Source: CAZLMW01 sp964560875 (GTDB lineage Bacteria; Myxococcota_A; UBA9042). From it: a stretch of DNA of 64,000 bases. The position numbers and the translations under genes are program-made. The first letter of the stretch is position 1. The number at the start of each line of letters is the position of its first letter. Of this stretch, positions 26,605-34,461 are shown one piece after another. The notes below the pieces were generated by a model. The model searched no databases and was not told where the DNA came from. It worked only from the letters and a program-made list of their open reading frames with translations. The stretch is taken from assembly GCA_964560875.1 (NCBI GenBank), contig CAZLMW010000014.1:24476-88475 (forward strand), in the 5' to 3' direction.

Positions 26605-29600
26605 TCCGACGGGTTCGACTGCACCATCGACGCGTGCGATCCCAAGTCGGGCTGCGTTGCGACGCCCAACAACAGCGTTTGCGACGACAATGATCCGTGC
26701 ACAAAGGACGGCTGTGATCTCGCAGCGGGCTGCACGGTCACCGGCGTCAATCCGAACGTGAAGTGCGACGACGGCAACGCCTGCACGACCAAGGACGCGT
26801 GCCGCAAGAACGGCAAGTGCGACGGCGAAAAGACGTGCGCGTGCAAGAAGGACATCGACTGCGACGGCAAGAGCAACAACAAGTGCATCGAGCTGATCTG
26901 CGAAAACCTGCAGTGCGCGATCGACAAGTCCAAGGCGGTTGTCTGCGACGACAGCAACGACAGCTCGTGCGCCAAGAACACCTGCGATCCGGCGCAGGGC
27001 AAGTGCGTGATCAAACACCTGGCCGAGGGGCAGACGTGCGACGACGGCAACCCGTGCACCAAGACGTCCAAGTGCAAGGCCAGCCAATGCATCGGCTCAG
27101 GTGCCGTGACCTGCAATGACAACAACCCCTGCACGACCGACTCGTGCAACCCGGCGGAGGGTTGTGTCTTCGACTTCAAGCCCGGGGCGTGCGACGACGG
27201 CGACAAGTGCACCGAAAACGATAACTGCGACTCGGCCGGTTGCGTCGGCAAAAAGAAGGTCTGCGACGACACGGTGGCCTGCACGTCAAACGACTGCGAC
27301 AAGGCGACCGGAAAGTGCCTTTTTCAGGGCAACAACAAGCTCTGCGAAGACAACAACCCGTGCACGATCGATAACTGCGACGAAAAGAAGGACTGCAGCA
27401 ACACGCCGCTCAAGGGCGCCACGTGCGACGACGGCGACGCATGCACCAAGGATGCGTGCGAGGAAGGCAAGTGCGTGGTCGTGGACTACATCTGCAAGTG
27501 CAAAGGCGCCGCGGACTGCGACGACAACAACCCCTGCACCACCGACGCGTGCACCGGCGGCAAATGCGAGAACAAGACCGCCAGGGATGGCACCGGCTGC
27601 GACACGGCCGATAAATGCCACGCCGCCAAGTCGGGCGTCTGCAAAGCGGGCACGTGCACCGGTGGAAAGCCCAAGGACTGCAGCAAAGGGCTCGGCCCGT
27701 GCGTGTCTGGCAGCTGCAACCCCGCCACCGGCAATTGCGAAAAACTGAACAAGACCGACGGCACGTTGTGCGACGCCGACAAGACCGGATGCACGGTCGA
27801 CGACAAGTGCGTGGTCGGCGCTTGCGTCAAGGGTTCAGCGCCCGATTGCAGCAAGCTGGACGCGCCGTGCGCGAAGGGGACCTGCACGAGCACCGGCGCC
27901 AACACATTCAAGTGCGAGGGCAAGCCGCTGGCCAAGGGAACGGCCTGCGAGGACGGCAAGTTCTGCACCGTCAAGGACTCGTGTGACGCCGCGGGCAAGT
28001 GCCTGTCCGGCGGGGTCAATCCGTGCGGGTCTGCGGGCGACCAGTGCAACACCGGATTCTGCGACACCAAGGCCGACAAGTGCGCCAAGAAGCCCAAGGA
28101 GAACACCGTCAATTGCGTCGACGGCTCGTTCTGCACGGTGCACGACAAATGCGACGGCAAGGGCGTCTGCGGAAGCGGTCAGGCGCGCGTGTGCCCGGGC
28201 GCGACCTGCAAGCTCGGCCGCTGCGATGAGAAGGGCAACAAGTGCTACCACGTCCAGGCGACAGGCGGCGCGGTCTGCAACGACAACAACGCGTGCACGA
28301 CCGTCGACAAGTGCGACAAGGCCGGCAAATGCGTCGGGACCACGCCCAAGACGTGCCCAAGCTCGCCGTGTCGCCTCGCCGCGTGCGAATCCAAGAGCGG
28401 CGAATGCAAGCTCACCAACGCCAGCAACGGCGCTGCGTGCAACGACGGCAACGCGTGCACCACCGTCGACGCCTGCAGCAATGGCATTTGCGCGGGCAGC
28501 AAACCCAAAGTGTGCGGCGGCGACGCCTGCAACAACGGCGTCTGCAACACGGCATCGGGCGGCTGCGAGAAGAAGCCCAAGGCCGGTACCGTCAAGTGCG
28601 AGGACGGCACCGCCTGCACCACCGGCGACCTGTGCAAGTCCGGGCAGTGCGTGGCCGGCAAGTACACGTGTGACTGCAAGGTCAACACCGACTGCGACGA
28701 CAAGAACGGCTGCACAGACGACGTCTGCGTGTCGTCGAGCGGCACGAAGCGCTGCGACAACAAGCCCAAGACCAACGCGGGCTGCAACGACGGCAAGGCC
28801 TGCACCACCGGTGACAAGTGCAGCAACAGCGGCGTCTGCGTCGGCACGCCCAAGGTCTGCAACGACAGCAAGAGTTGCACGTCAGACTACTGCGACACCA
28901 AGACCGGCAAGTGCGTGTTCAAGCCGCTGACCGGCCAGAGCTGCAAGGACTCGAGCCTGTGCACGACCAACGACAAGTGCCAATCCGATGGCTCCTGCAA
29001 GGGCACCGCGATCACCTGCAACGACGGCAACGCGTGCACCAAGGACGCGTGCGTCGCGGCGACCGGCAAGTGCGGGTTCACCAACACCAGCGGCGGCTGC
29101 AGCGACGGCAACGCGTGCACCACGTCCGATTCGTGCAGCGGCGGCAAGTGTTCAGGCAAGGCAAAGAGCTGCAGCGACGGCAACAGCTGCACCACCGACA
29201 AGTGCGACACCAAGACGGGTAAGTGCGGCTACAGCAACACCAACGAGGGCAAATACTGCGCCAGCGGCAAGGCGTGTCTCAAGGGCAAATGCACATGCAC
29301 GTCGAGCCTGTACAAGGGCGGTGATGGCGCGCAGGAGGTCTTCTACGACGCGGCACCGACCGACAGCGGCGGCATCATCGCGGTCGGCCGCAAGAACCGC
29401 AGCGGCAAGGGATATGAGGGCTATTGCCGCGGCATGGGCGATCACGCCAATCACAACGTCGGCGCCCAGCACTACAGCAACTCGTCCAACGACGACCAGC
29501 TACGCGATATCGCCAAGTTTGCCAGCGGCACCTACCTGGCCGTGGGCAGGTACTACGACTCGGGCATCAAGGATGACGCGGGGTGGCTGCTCAAGGTCGG

Positions 29601-30450
29601 CAGCAACTGCAAGGTCTTTCAACATAAGCTCATCAAGGACACCAACGACGACCAGTACTTCGAAGGCGTGGCGTCGGACGGCAACGGCGGCGCCTGGGTC
29701 GTCGGGGCGCGCAAGTACGTCGAGAAGATCAAGCTCCCGTTCCCGGGCGGCACCAAGACGGTCACCCACTGGTGGGGCTGGCACCTGCACCTGGACAAGA
29801 ACCTCAACGTCGTCCGCAACAGCAAATTCCAGCAGGGCAAGGGCATCAAGGCGAAGAAGACGGTGATGACGGCGGTCAAGATCGACAGCAAGAAGTACAA
29901 TATCTCGGTCGGTTACACCGATTGGAAGACGCCAGGCGATCGATTCAATGGCTTTGCGACCTATCGCAACACAAACGGCGAAAAGAAGTGGGAGCGCGAC
30001 TACGGCGGTAAGGAACACGACCGCTTCCTCGATGTTGCCGTCGAGGGAACCTACGCGTGGATCGCCGGGGACTCCGACGAGTTCAAGTCGTCCAAGGGCT
30101 CGCAGATTTGGCTGGTGAAGATGCGGCTCAGCGACGGAAACCCGACCGTGATCAAGCACTATGGCGGCAGCACCGGGGACACGGCGTACGGCATCGAGGT
30201 CTACGGCGGCAACCGTGTGCTCGTCGGCAAGTCCGATAAGAGCGGCGTCGCGTACAAGCTCTCGTCGTCCGGTTCGATCTCCAAGAGCCGCACGTGGAGC
30301 GTTTCGGGCGGCAACGTCCTGTGGGAAGGCATCACGCGCCGCAACAACGGGGTCTTCGTGCCGGTCGGACAGGGCTACGGCGGGTCCAGCAAAGCGCAGG
30401 ACTTCTGGGCGGCATACCTTGGCACCAACCTCGAGAGCGGGTGCAACTGA
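26605..30450 (+). CDS. Cys-repeat / beta-propeller lipoprotein, C-terminal part in frame after the TGA
   Basis: This region continues in the same frame after the TGA at 26602 without further stops for 1,281 codons. The first ~900 residues are C-D-D-G-N-x-C-T units with the same style as the gene at 5146-12684. From TCTSSLYKGGDGAQEVFYDA (about 29298) a ~380-residue beta-rich domain follows with repeated blade-like units (GGIIAVGRKNRSGKG, GTYLAVGRYYDSG, GAWVVGARKYVEK, YAWIAGDSDEFKSS), a beta-propeller pattern shared with the gene at 40890-44597. If translated separately it could start at GTG 26758 but would lack a signal peptide and remain in the cytoplasm, which makes independent function unlikely. 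Confidence 0.85.
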   Translation, partial: SDGFDCTIDACDPKSGCVATPNNSVCDDNDPCTKDGCDLAAGCTVTGVNPNVKCDDGNACTTKDACRKNGKCDGEKTCACKKDIDCDGKSNNKCIELICENLQCAIDKSKAVVCDDSNDSSCAKNTCDPAQGKCVIKHLAEGQTCDDGNPCTKTSKCKASQCIGSGAVTCNDNNPCTTDSCNPAEGCVFDFKPGACDDGDKCTENDNCDSAGCVGKKKVCDDTVACTSNDCDKATGKCLFQGNNKLCEDNNPCTIDNCDEKKDCSNTPLKGATCDDGDACTKDACEEGKCVVVDYICKCKGAADCDDNNPCTTDACTGGKCENKTARDGTGCDTADKCHAAKSGVCKAGTCTGGKPKDCSKGLGPCVSGSCNPATGNCEKLNKTDGTLCDADKTGCTVDDKCVVGACVKGSAPDCSKLDAPCAKGTCTSTGANTFKCEGKPLAKGTACEDGKFCTVKDSCDAAGKCLSGGVNPCGSAGDQCNTGFCDTKADKCAKKPKENTVNCVDGSFCTVHDKCDGKGVCGSGQARVCPGATCKLGRCDEKGNKCYHVQATGGAVCNDNNACTTVDKCDKAGKCVGTTPKTCPSSPCRLAACESKSGECKLTNASNGAACNDGNACTTVDACSNGICAGSKPKVCGGDACNNGVCNTASGGCEKKPKAGTVKCEDGTACTTGDLCKSGQCVAGKYTCDCKVNTDCDDKNGCTDDVCVSSSGTKRCDNKPKTNAGCNDGKACTTGDKCSNSGVCVGTPKVCNDSKSCTSDYCDTKTGKCVFKPLTGQSCKDSSLCTTNDKCQSDGSCKGTAITCNDGNACTKDACVAATGKCGFTNTSGGCSDGNACTTSDSCSGGKCSGKAKSCSDGNSCTTDKCDTKTGKCGYSNTNEGKYCASGKACLKGKCTCTSSLYKGGDGAQEVFYDAAPTDSGGIIAVGRKNRSGKGYEGYCRGMGDHANHNVGAQHYSNSSNDDQLRDIAKFASGTYLAVGRYYDSGIKDDAGWLLKVGSNCKVFQHKLIKDTNDDQYFEGVASDGNGGAWVVGARKYVEKIKLPFPGGTKTVTHWWGWHLHLDKNLNVVRNSKFQQGKGIKAKKTVMTAVKIDSKKYNISVGYTDWKTPGDRFNGFATYRNTNGEKKWERDYGGKEHDRFLDVAVEGTYAWIAGDSDEFKSSKGSQIWLVKMRLSDGNPTVIKHYGGSTGDTAYGIEVYGGNRVLVGKSDKSGVAYKLSSSGSISKSRTWSVSGGNVLWEGITRRNNGVFVPVGQGYGGSSKAQDFWAAYLGTNLESGCN

Positions 30451-31475
30451 TGCGGCCGATGCACCACCACCTCGTGTCGCGCATGTTGACCGCGCTGCTG
30501 GCGCTGGGAGCGTTCGCGACGACATCGACGATCGCGCTGCCAAGCGCCGTCGCCAAGCGCCACAAGAAGCGCAAGAAACACCGCAAAAAGAAGGCATCCA
30601 GGGGCGCGACGACGGTGGCCAAAGATAAAAAGGACGCAGCCAAGCGGGGCGGCACCACTGCTGCTAGCGGGGAGGGCAGCAAGAAGGACGACACGATTGC
30701 GGTGGACCAGTCCGGCTACCAGGAGGCGGCCAAACAAGCGCTCAGCATCGCCACGTTCCACTACAAGAAGGGCAACTTCAAAGAAGCGGCGCCGATGTTC
30801 CACCAAGCCTACAAGCTACAGCCGCGGGTCGAGTTCTTGTTCAACGCGGCGCGCTGCGAGCAACGATCGATGCAGCTCGACGCCGCCGAGAAGCACTTTC
30901 AGCAGTGCCTCGAGCACAAGGACGCGCCGCCCCAGGTGATCCGGCGGGCCACGGTGCACCTCGGCGAAATCCGATCGATGAAAGCGGCCCTCAACAAGGC
31001 CAACGCGAAGGCCGAAAAGGCGCGCGCTGAAGCCGACGCTGCCAAGAAGGCTGCGGCCAATATCGCCGCTGGCAAGACCGCATCGGGCCGCGTCAAAGCC
31101 GCGCGAAAACCGCTCAACCCGTGGAAGGAGCCCGCCGGCTATGGGGCCGTTGGACTCGGCGTCGTGATGCTCGGTGTCGGCGGCTACCTGGCGGCCACCT
31201 ACGCATCGGGCCAGGCCGACCTCGACGCCAAGACCGAGCAACGCGACGACGCCAAGCTCGTCGTGGGCATCGACTGGCAGAGCTACGAGACCGAGCAGAA
31301 CGACCTCAACGGCACCGCCGCCATGCGCACCACGCTCCTGCTCGCCGGAACCGCCGCCGCCGCCGCTGGTGTCTGGATGCTGCTCACCGCCGACGAGCTT
31401 GAAGATCCCGCCGCGCCCAAGGTCTCACTGGTCCCGACCAGCGGCCGGTCTGTCGCGCTAACCCTGCAGTTTTAG
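30450..31475 (+). CDS. TPR-containing exported/membrane protein
   Basis: A 341-aa protein whose ATG overlaps the preceding stop (TGATG, 30448-30452). It has an N-terminal signal (VSRMLTALLALGAFATTSTI, ending near ALPSAVA), a Lys/Arg-rich segment, a TPR region at ~90-180 (ALSIATFHYKKGNFKEAAPM, then MFHQAYKLQPRVEFLFNAAR), a basic helical stretch rich in Ala/Lys, and two hydrophobic helices (AVGLGVVMLGVGGYLAATYA near 235 and TLLLAGTAAAAAGVWMLLTA near 295). The same layout recurs in the gene at 59312-60058. This organisation is common in myxobacterial envelope proteins of unknown role. It ends the coupled gene string. Confidence 0.8.
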   Translation: MRPMHHHLVSRMLTALLALGAFATTSTIALPSAVAKRHKKRKKHRKKKASRGATTVAKDKKDAAKRGGTTAASGEGSKKDDTIAVDQSGYQEAAKQALSIATFHYKKGNFKEAAPMFHQAYKLQPRVEFLFNAARCEQRSMQLDAAEKHFQQCLEHKDAPPQVIRRATVHLGEIRSMKAALNKANAKAEKARAEADAAKKAAANIAAGKTASGRVKAARKPLNPWKEPAGYGAVGLGVVMLGVGGYLAATYASGQADLDAKTEQRDDAKLVVGIDWQSYETEQNDLNGTAAMRTTLLLAGTAAAAAGVWMLLTADELEDPAAPKVSLVPTSGRSVALTLQF

Positions 31476-31479
31476 CGTT

Positions 31480-31925
31480 GTAGGGCCAGGTGATCTTCTT
31501 TTCGTCCCAGCTGTCGTCGGGCACGTAGAACGTCTGCACGTCGCCGTTGTTGCCCCAGGCGTAGCCCTTGAACGCGGTCATCCGAAACTCGACCTTCTCC
31601 ACCTTCGCGCCCGCGGGCAGCGCGCTGAGATCGAAACGCACAAAGCCATAGCGCTTGTTGGCATTGCTTACCGACTGGCCAACGTAGATCTCGTTGGACG
31701 TCCCATAGTTGCTGCTGCTCGACCCCTTGTAGACCCACGAATCCGCCACGGCCTCGACAGTGACCTCGCCACACACGTTCTTGTCGAACCCGCACTTACC
31801 GGCCTTGCACTGGTCGCCCTGGGTGCACTTGTTACCGTCGTCGCAAGGCTGGCCGTCAGGCGCCGCGTTGGGGGTGCAAATGCCCGCCTCCTTCTTGCAG
31901 GCGACCGTCTTGATGCACGAATGCG
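31480..31925 (-). pseudogene. Remnant of a Cys-repeat protein with a DNRLRE-type domain
   Basis: On the reverse strand an open stretch encodes one Cys-repeat unit (CIKTVACKKEAGICTPNA, then PCDDGNKCTQGDQCKAGKC) followed by a domain reading ADSWVYKGSSSSNYGTSNEI, YGFVRFDLSALPAGAKVEKV and ending KITWPYN. The D-S-x-V/Y-x-x-x-x-N-x-G-x-x-x-x-x-V-G and R-x-x-x-x-F-D-L-S-x-L-P-x-G-A patterns are those of DNRLRE beta-sandwich domains in secreted proteins. The domain is cut by the end of the TPR gene, and upstream there is no signal peptide or ribosome site; the frame runs into the redoxin gene. I read it as the leftover middle of a lost secreted protein. Confidence 0.65.
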
Positions 31926-32005
31926 AGACGAAAGGACGACTCTGGACAGCAACGGGAACCCGAGGGGCGCGCATCATAACGCATTCGGGCGGTGAGCCAC
32001 CCGGT

Positions 32006-32605
32006 TCAACGGCGAGGAATTTTGAGTGTGTCGATTCGCTCGCCAATGTCGGCCTCGTGCGTGACGGTACCGTTGCCATCCACGACGAGCGTCCGCGGAA
32101 TGGATGAGACAACGAACGCCTTGTGCGCCTTGCCGGCCGGGTCGTGCAGCACGCGGTAGGTGTGGCCGGACTTGTTCATGTAGGCGCGGATGTCTTGCAC
32201 GTCGTCTCCGCTCACGGTGAGCAGCTCGAAACCCTCGGCGGCGGCACGTTTATGCAGGGCGACAAGCTGCGGTGCTTCAGCGAGGCACGGTTGGCAATGC
32301 GGGCCCCAGAAATGCAGCACGAACGGCTTGCCGGCGAGGTCTTCGGGGATTGCAACACGCGTCACTTCGGGGGTCGCGGTGAGCGGCAAGACGGCAAGAT
32401 TGACCGACGGCGCGCGCTGACCTTCGAGCCCGGATGCCGGCCTGGTGTTCTGTTTGAGGCCGATCGCGGTGAACACGGCGGCGGCAGCGATGCCCAGGGC
32501 GAGGAGCGCGCGAATCTTGTCGCGAGCGCCGTCGCGATGCGGGTCGGGTTGGGAGGCGGTCGATGAGGTCGACGATGAGGTCGGGGAGGGGGCTTGCTGG
32601 TTCAT
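32006..32605 (-). CDS. TlpA-like membrane-anchored thiol redoxin
   Basis: A 199-aa protein starting MNQQAPSPTSSSTSSTASQP, with one membrane segment (about residues 32-50, ALLALGIAAAAVFTAIGL) and a periplasmic thioredoxin-fold domain. The active site is LHFWGPHCQPCLAEAPQL with Cys104 and Cys107; TlpA/ResA proteins have W-C-x-x-C here, so the Trp-Cys pair is altered to W-G-P-H-C-Q-P-C. The cis-Pro loop is SSIPRTLVVDGNG. It probably reduces or isomerises disulfides outside the cytoplasm, which fits a region full of Cys-rich exported proteins, though no link is shown. It is the last gene of a three-gene reverse-strand cluster, 38 bp after the solute-binding protein gene. Confidence 0.88.
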   Translation of the reverse strand: MNQQAPSPTSSSTSSTASQPDPHRDGARDKIRALLALGIAAAAVFTAIGLKQNTRPASGLEGQRAPSVNLAVLPLTATPEVTRVAIPEDLAGKPFVLHFWGPHCQPCLAEAPQLVALHKRAAAEGFELLTVSGDDVQDIRAYMNKSGHTYRVLHDPAGKAHKAFVVSSIPRTLVVDGNGTVTHEADIGERIDTLKIPRR

Positions 32606-32643
32606 TTTCGTCAAAGGTCCTGCCTGGCTCGCGCGCCTGCTTC

Positions 32644-34428
32644 TCAGGGAAGCGGCAAGCGGGCGTCGCCGAGTACGTGGTAGCGACCGTCCATTGTCAT
32701 CTTGGGAAGGGTCACTCCGGCGCGAACAAGGGCGGTTTGGTCTTCGAACCACAGCGGCACGACCGGCACGTCAGCGGCGATCAGGTGTTGGGCGCGGGCA
32801 TACAAGCGGTGACGCTCCTTGCGGTCGAGCACGCTGCGGCCACGTTCGAGCAGGCAATCGACCACGGGTTGATGATAGGACGTGCGATTGGCCGATCCGT
32901 GACGTTCTGCAAGGCCCAAAGGGGCGAGGGCGAAAGCGCGCATGGCGGCGAGGGAGGCGTCCCGCGACCAGGTTGAGCAGTCGGGATCGGTGGCGACGGC
33001 CGATCGGAAGATTCCGGGCGGCAACGCGCGCCTTTCGATGCGGGCATAAGGGCTCGCAGCGTTGGGATCAGCGGTCTTGATGGCGGCATTTTGGCTGTGA
33101 AACATCCACGCCAGGAAGTCCGGCTCGAGCGGCTCGGGCAGCAGCAGCAAGAACAGGTCGAAGCGACCGGCCCGCACGTCGGCGAGGAACGTGCCGATCT
33201 CAAACGACCGCACGACGACGTCGATGCCAACCTTGCCCAGCGCGCGAGCCACAGCGCGACCGACAGCCCGACGTAGCCTGTTGGTGGAGACCTTCAAGCC
33301 GAGCTTCAACCGCACGCCATCGGGGCCACGTTTAAGCCCCGCGTCATCGAGCAGCGCGTTGGCCTTGGCGATGTCGTGAACGGTCGTGGGCAGCGGCTCG
33401 TAGGCCCAATGCTCGGGCGCCATCATCCCTTCGGCCACGCGGGCACGACCGCCAAAGAGGGTCGCCACGATGTGGTCGCGGTCCAGGGCCATGGCGATCG
33501 CGCGGCGCACCCGGTGGTCGTGCAGCTTATCGTGACGCAGGTTCAAGCCCATGTAGGCCCACGCGATGCCGTTGGCGCGAGCGATCGAGGCGCGACCACC
33601 CGTCGTTGCCGAGTCGAGCACCGCCGGGGACAGGCCGCCCATCGCAACATCGCCGCCGCCGCCGAGAACCGACAAAGCCCGCGCCCCCTCATCCGCGATC
33701 GCGCGAAAGACCAGCGAGCGTGGTTGACCGGGTTGGAGCGGTTGGAAGCGGCGGTGTTTTTCGTAGCGGGCGATGACGACGCGGTCTTTGCGAAACGGGG
33801 CCACTAGCCGCCATGGGCCCGAGCCAACCGGGAGTCCCTCAAACCGCTGTTTGGGCGCGTTTTTCAGTCGCCGGGGCGCGATGCCGAGCACGACATCGGT
33901 CAAGAAGGTGGCGAGCGGGCGACGCAGCAGAAAATGCACCACGTACGGGTCGGCCGGGTCCACGACCACCGCCTTGAAGCGGCGCCGGAAAGCGCCGGAG
34001 ATGACCGTCCCGAAGGCCGGATCCATCACCGACTGGTAGGTGTACGCGACGTCAGCTCCAGTCAGCGGTGTGCCGTCGTGAAACGTCGCGTCCTTGCGGA
34101 TCAGCGCCCGGTAGCTGAGGGGTCGGCCAGCGGCGTCCTTGTCCGGCCCTGGATCGATGCGTTCGGCGAGCACGAGGCGCGGCAGCCCGGCTTCGTCGAT
34201 CTCGGTCAGGCCTTCGAAGATGAGGCGGCTGAGGCGGGCCGAGGCGTTGTCCACGGCGAGGCGTGGGTCGAGCGACCGGACCGACGCGTCCACGACGGCG
34301 ACAAGCTGGTCGGAAGGACGGTCGGGCCGGCAGCCGAGGGCGAAAACGGTGAGGAGGACGGAGGACCAAAGGAGGCCGTTGGCCGCAGCATTGATTTGCC
34401 CCTCTCTGCAGCGGCAGCTGAACATCAC
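32644..34428 (-). CDS. Family 5 (peptide/nickel-type) extracellular solute-binding lipoprotein
   Basis: A 594-aa lipoprotein with signal VLLTVFALGC and the layout of DppA/OppA-type binding proteins: VDASVRSLDPRLAVDNAS at the start, SYRALIRKDATFHDGTPLTG and ADVAYTYQSVMDP near residue 115, GSGPWRLVAPF near 200, and RRAIAMALDRDHIV near 310. Such proteins deliver oligopeptides or other ligands to an ABC transporter. No permease or ATPase genes are in the window, so the partner transporter is elsewhere. It lies 33 bp after the M1 aminopeptidase gene and before the redoxin gene, suggesting a peptide-use operon. Confidence 0.92.
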   Translation of the reverse strand: MMFSCRCREGQINAAANGLLWSSVLLTVFALGCRPDRPSDQLVAVVDASVRSLDPRLAVDNASARLSRLIFEGLTEIDEAGLPRLVLAERIDPGPDKDAAGRPLSYRALIRKDATFHDGTPLTGADVAYTYQSVMDPAFGTVISGAFRRRFKAVVVDPADPYVVHFLLRRPLATFLTDVVLGIAPRRLKNAPKQRFEGLPVGSGPWRLVAPFRKDRVVIARYEKHRRFQPLQPGQPRSLVFRAIADEGARALSVLGGGGDVAMGGLSPAVLDSATTGGRASIARANGIAWAYMGLNLRHDKLHDHRVRRAIAMALDRDHIVATLFGGRARVAEGMMAPEHWAYEPLPTTVHDIAKANALLDDAGLKRGPDGVRLKLGLKVSTNRLRRAVGRAVARALGKVGIDVVVRSFEIGTFLADVRAGRFDLFLLLLPEPLEPDFLAWMFHSQNAAIKTADPNAASPYARIERRALPPGIFRSAVATDPDCSTWSRDASLAAMRAFALAPLGLAERHGSANRTSYHQPVVDCLLERGRSVLDRKERHRLYARAQHLIAADVPVVPLWFEDQTALVRAGVTLPKMTMDGRYHVLGDARLPLP

Positions 34429-34461
34429 GAGACTGCGGCTACCGGCCGGAGGTAAGCCGCC

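Noticed and set aside
26605..26660. SECIS element after the TGA
   Set aside because: Only short 4-bp pairings (such as GCAC/GTGC) are visible; nothing resembles the apical loop and bulge of known bacterial SECIS elements.
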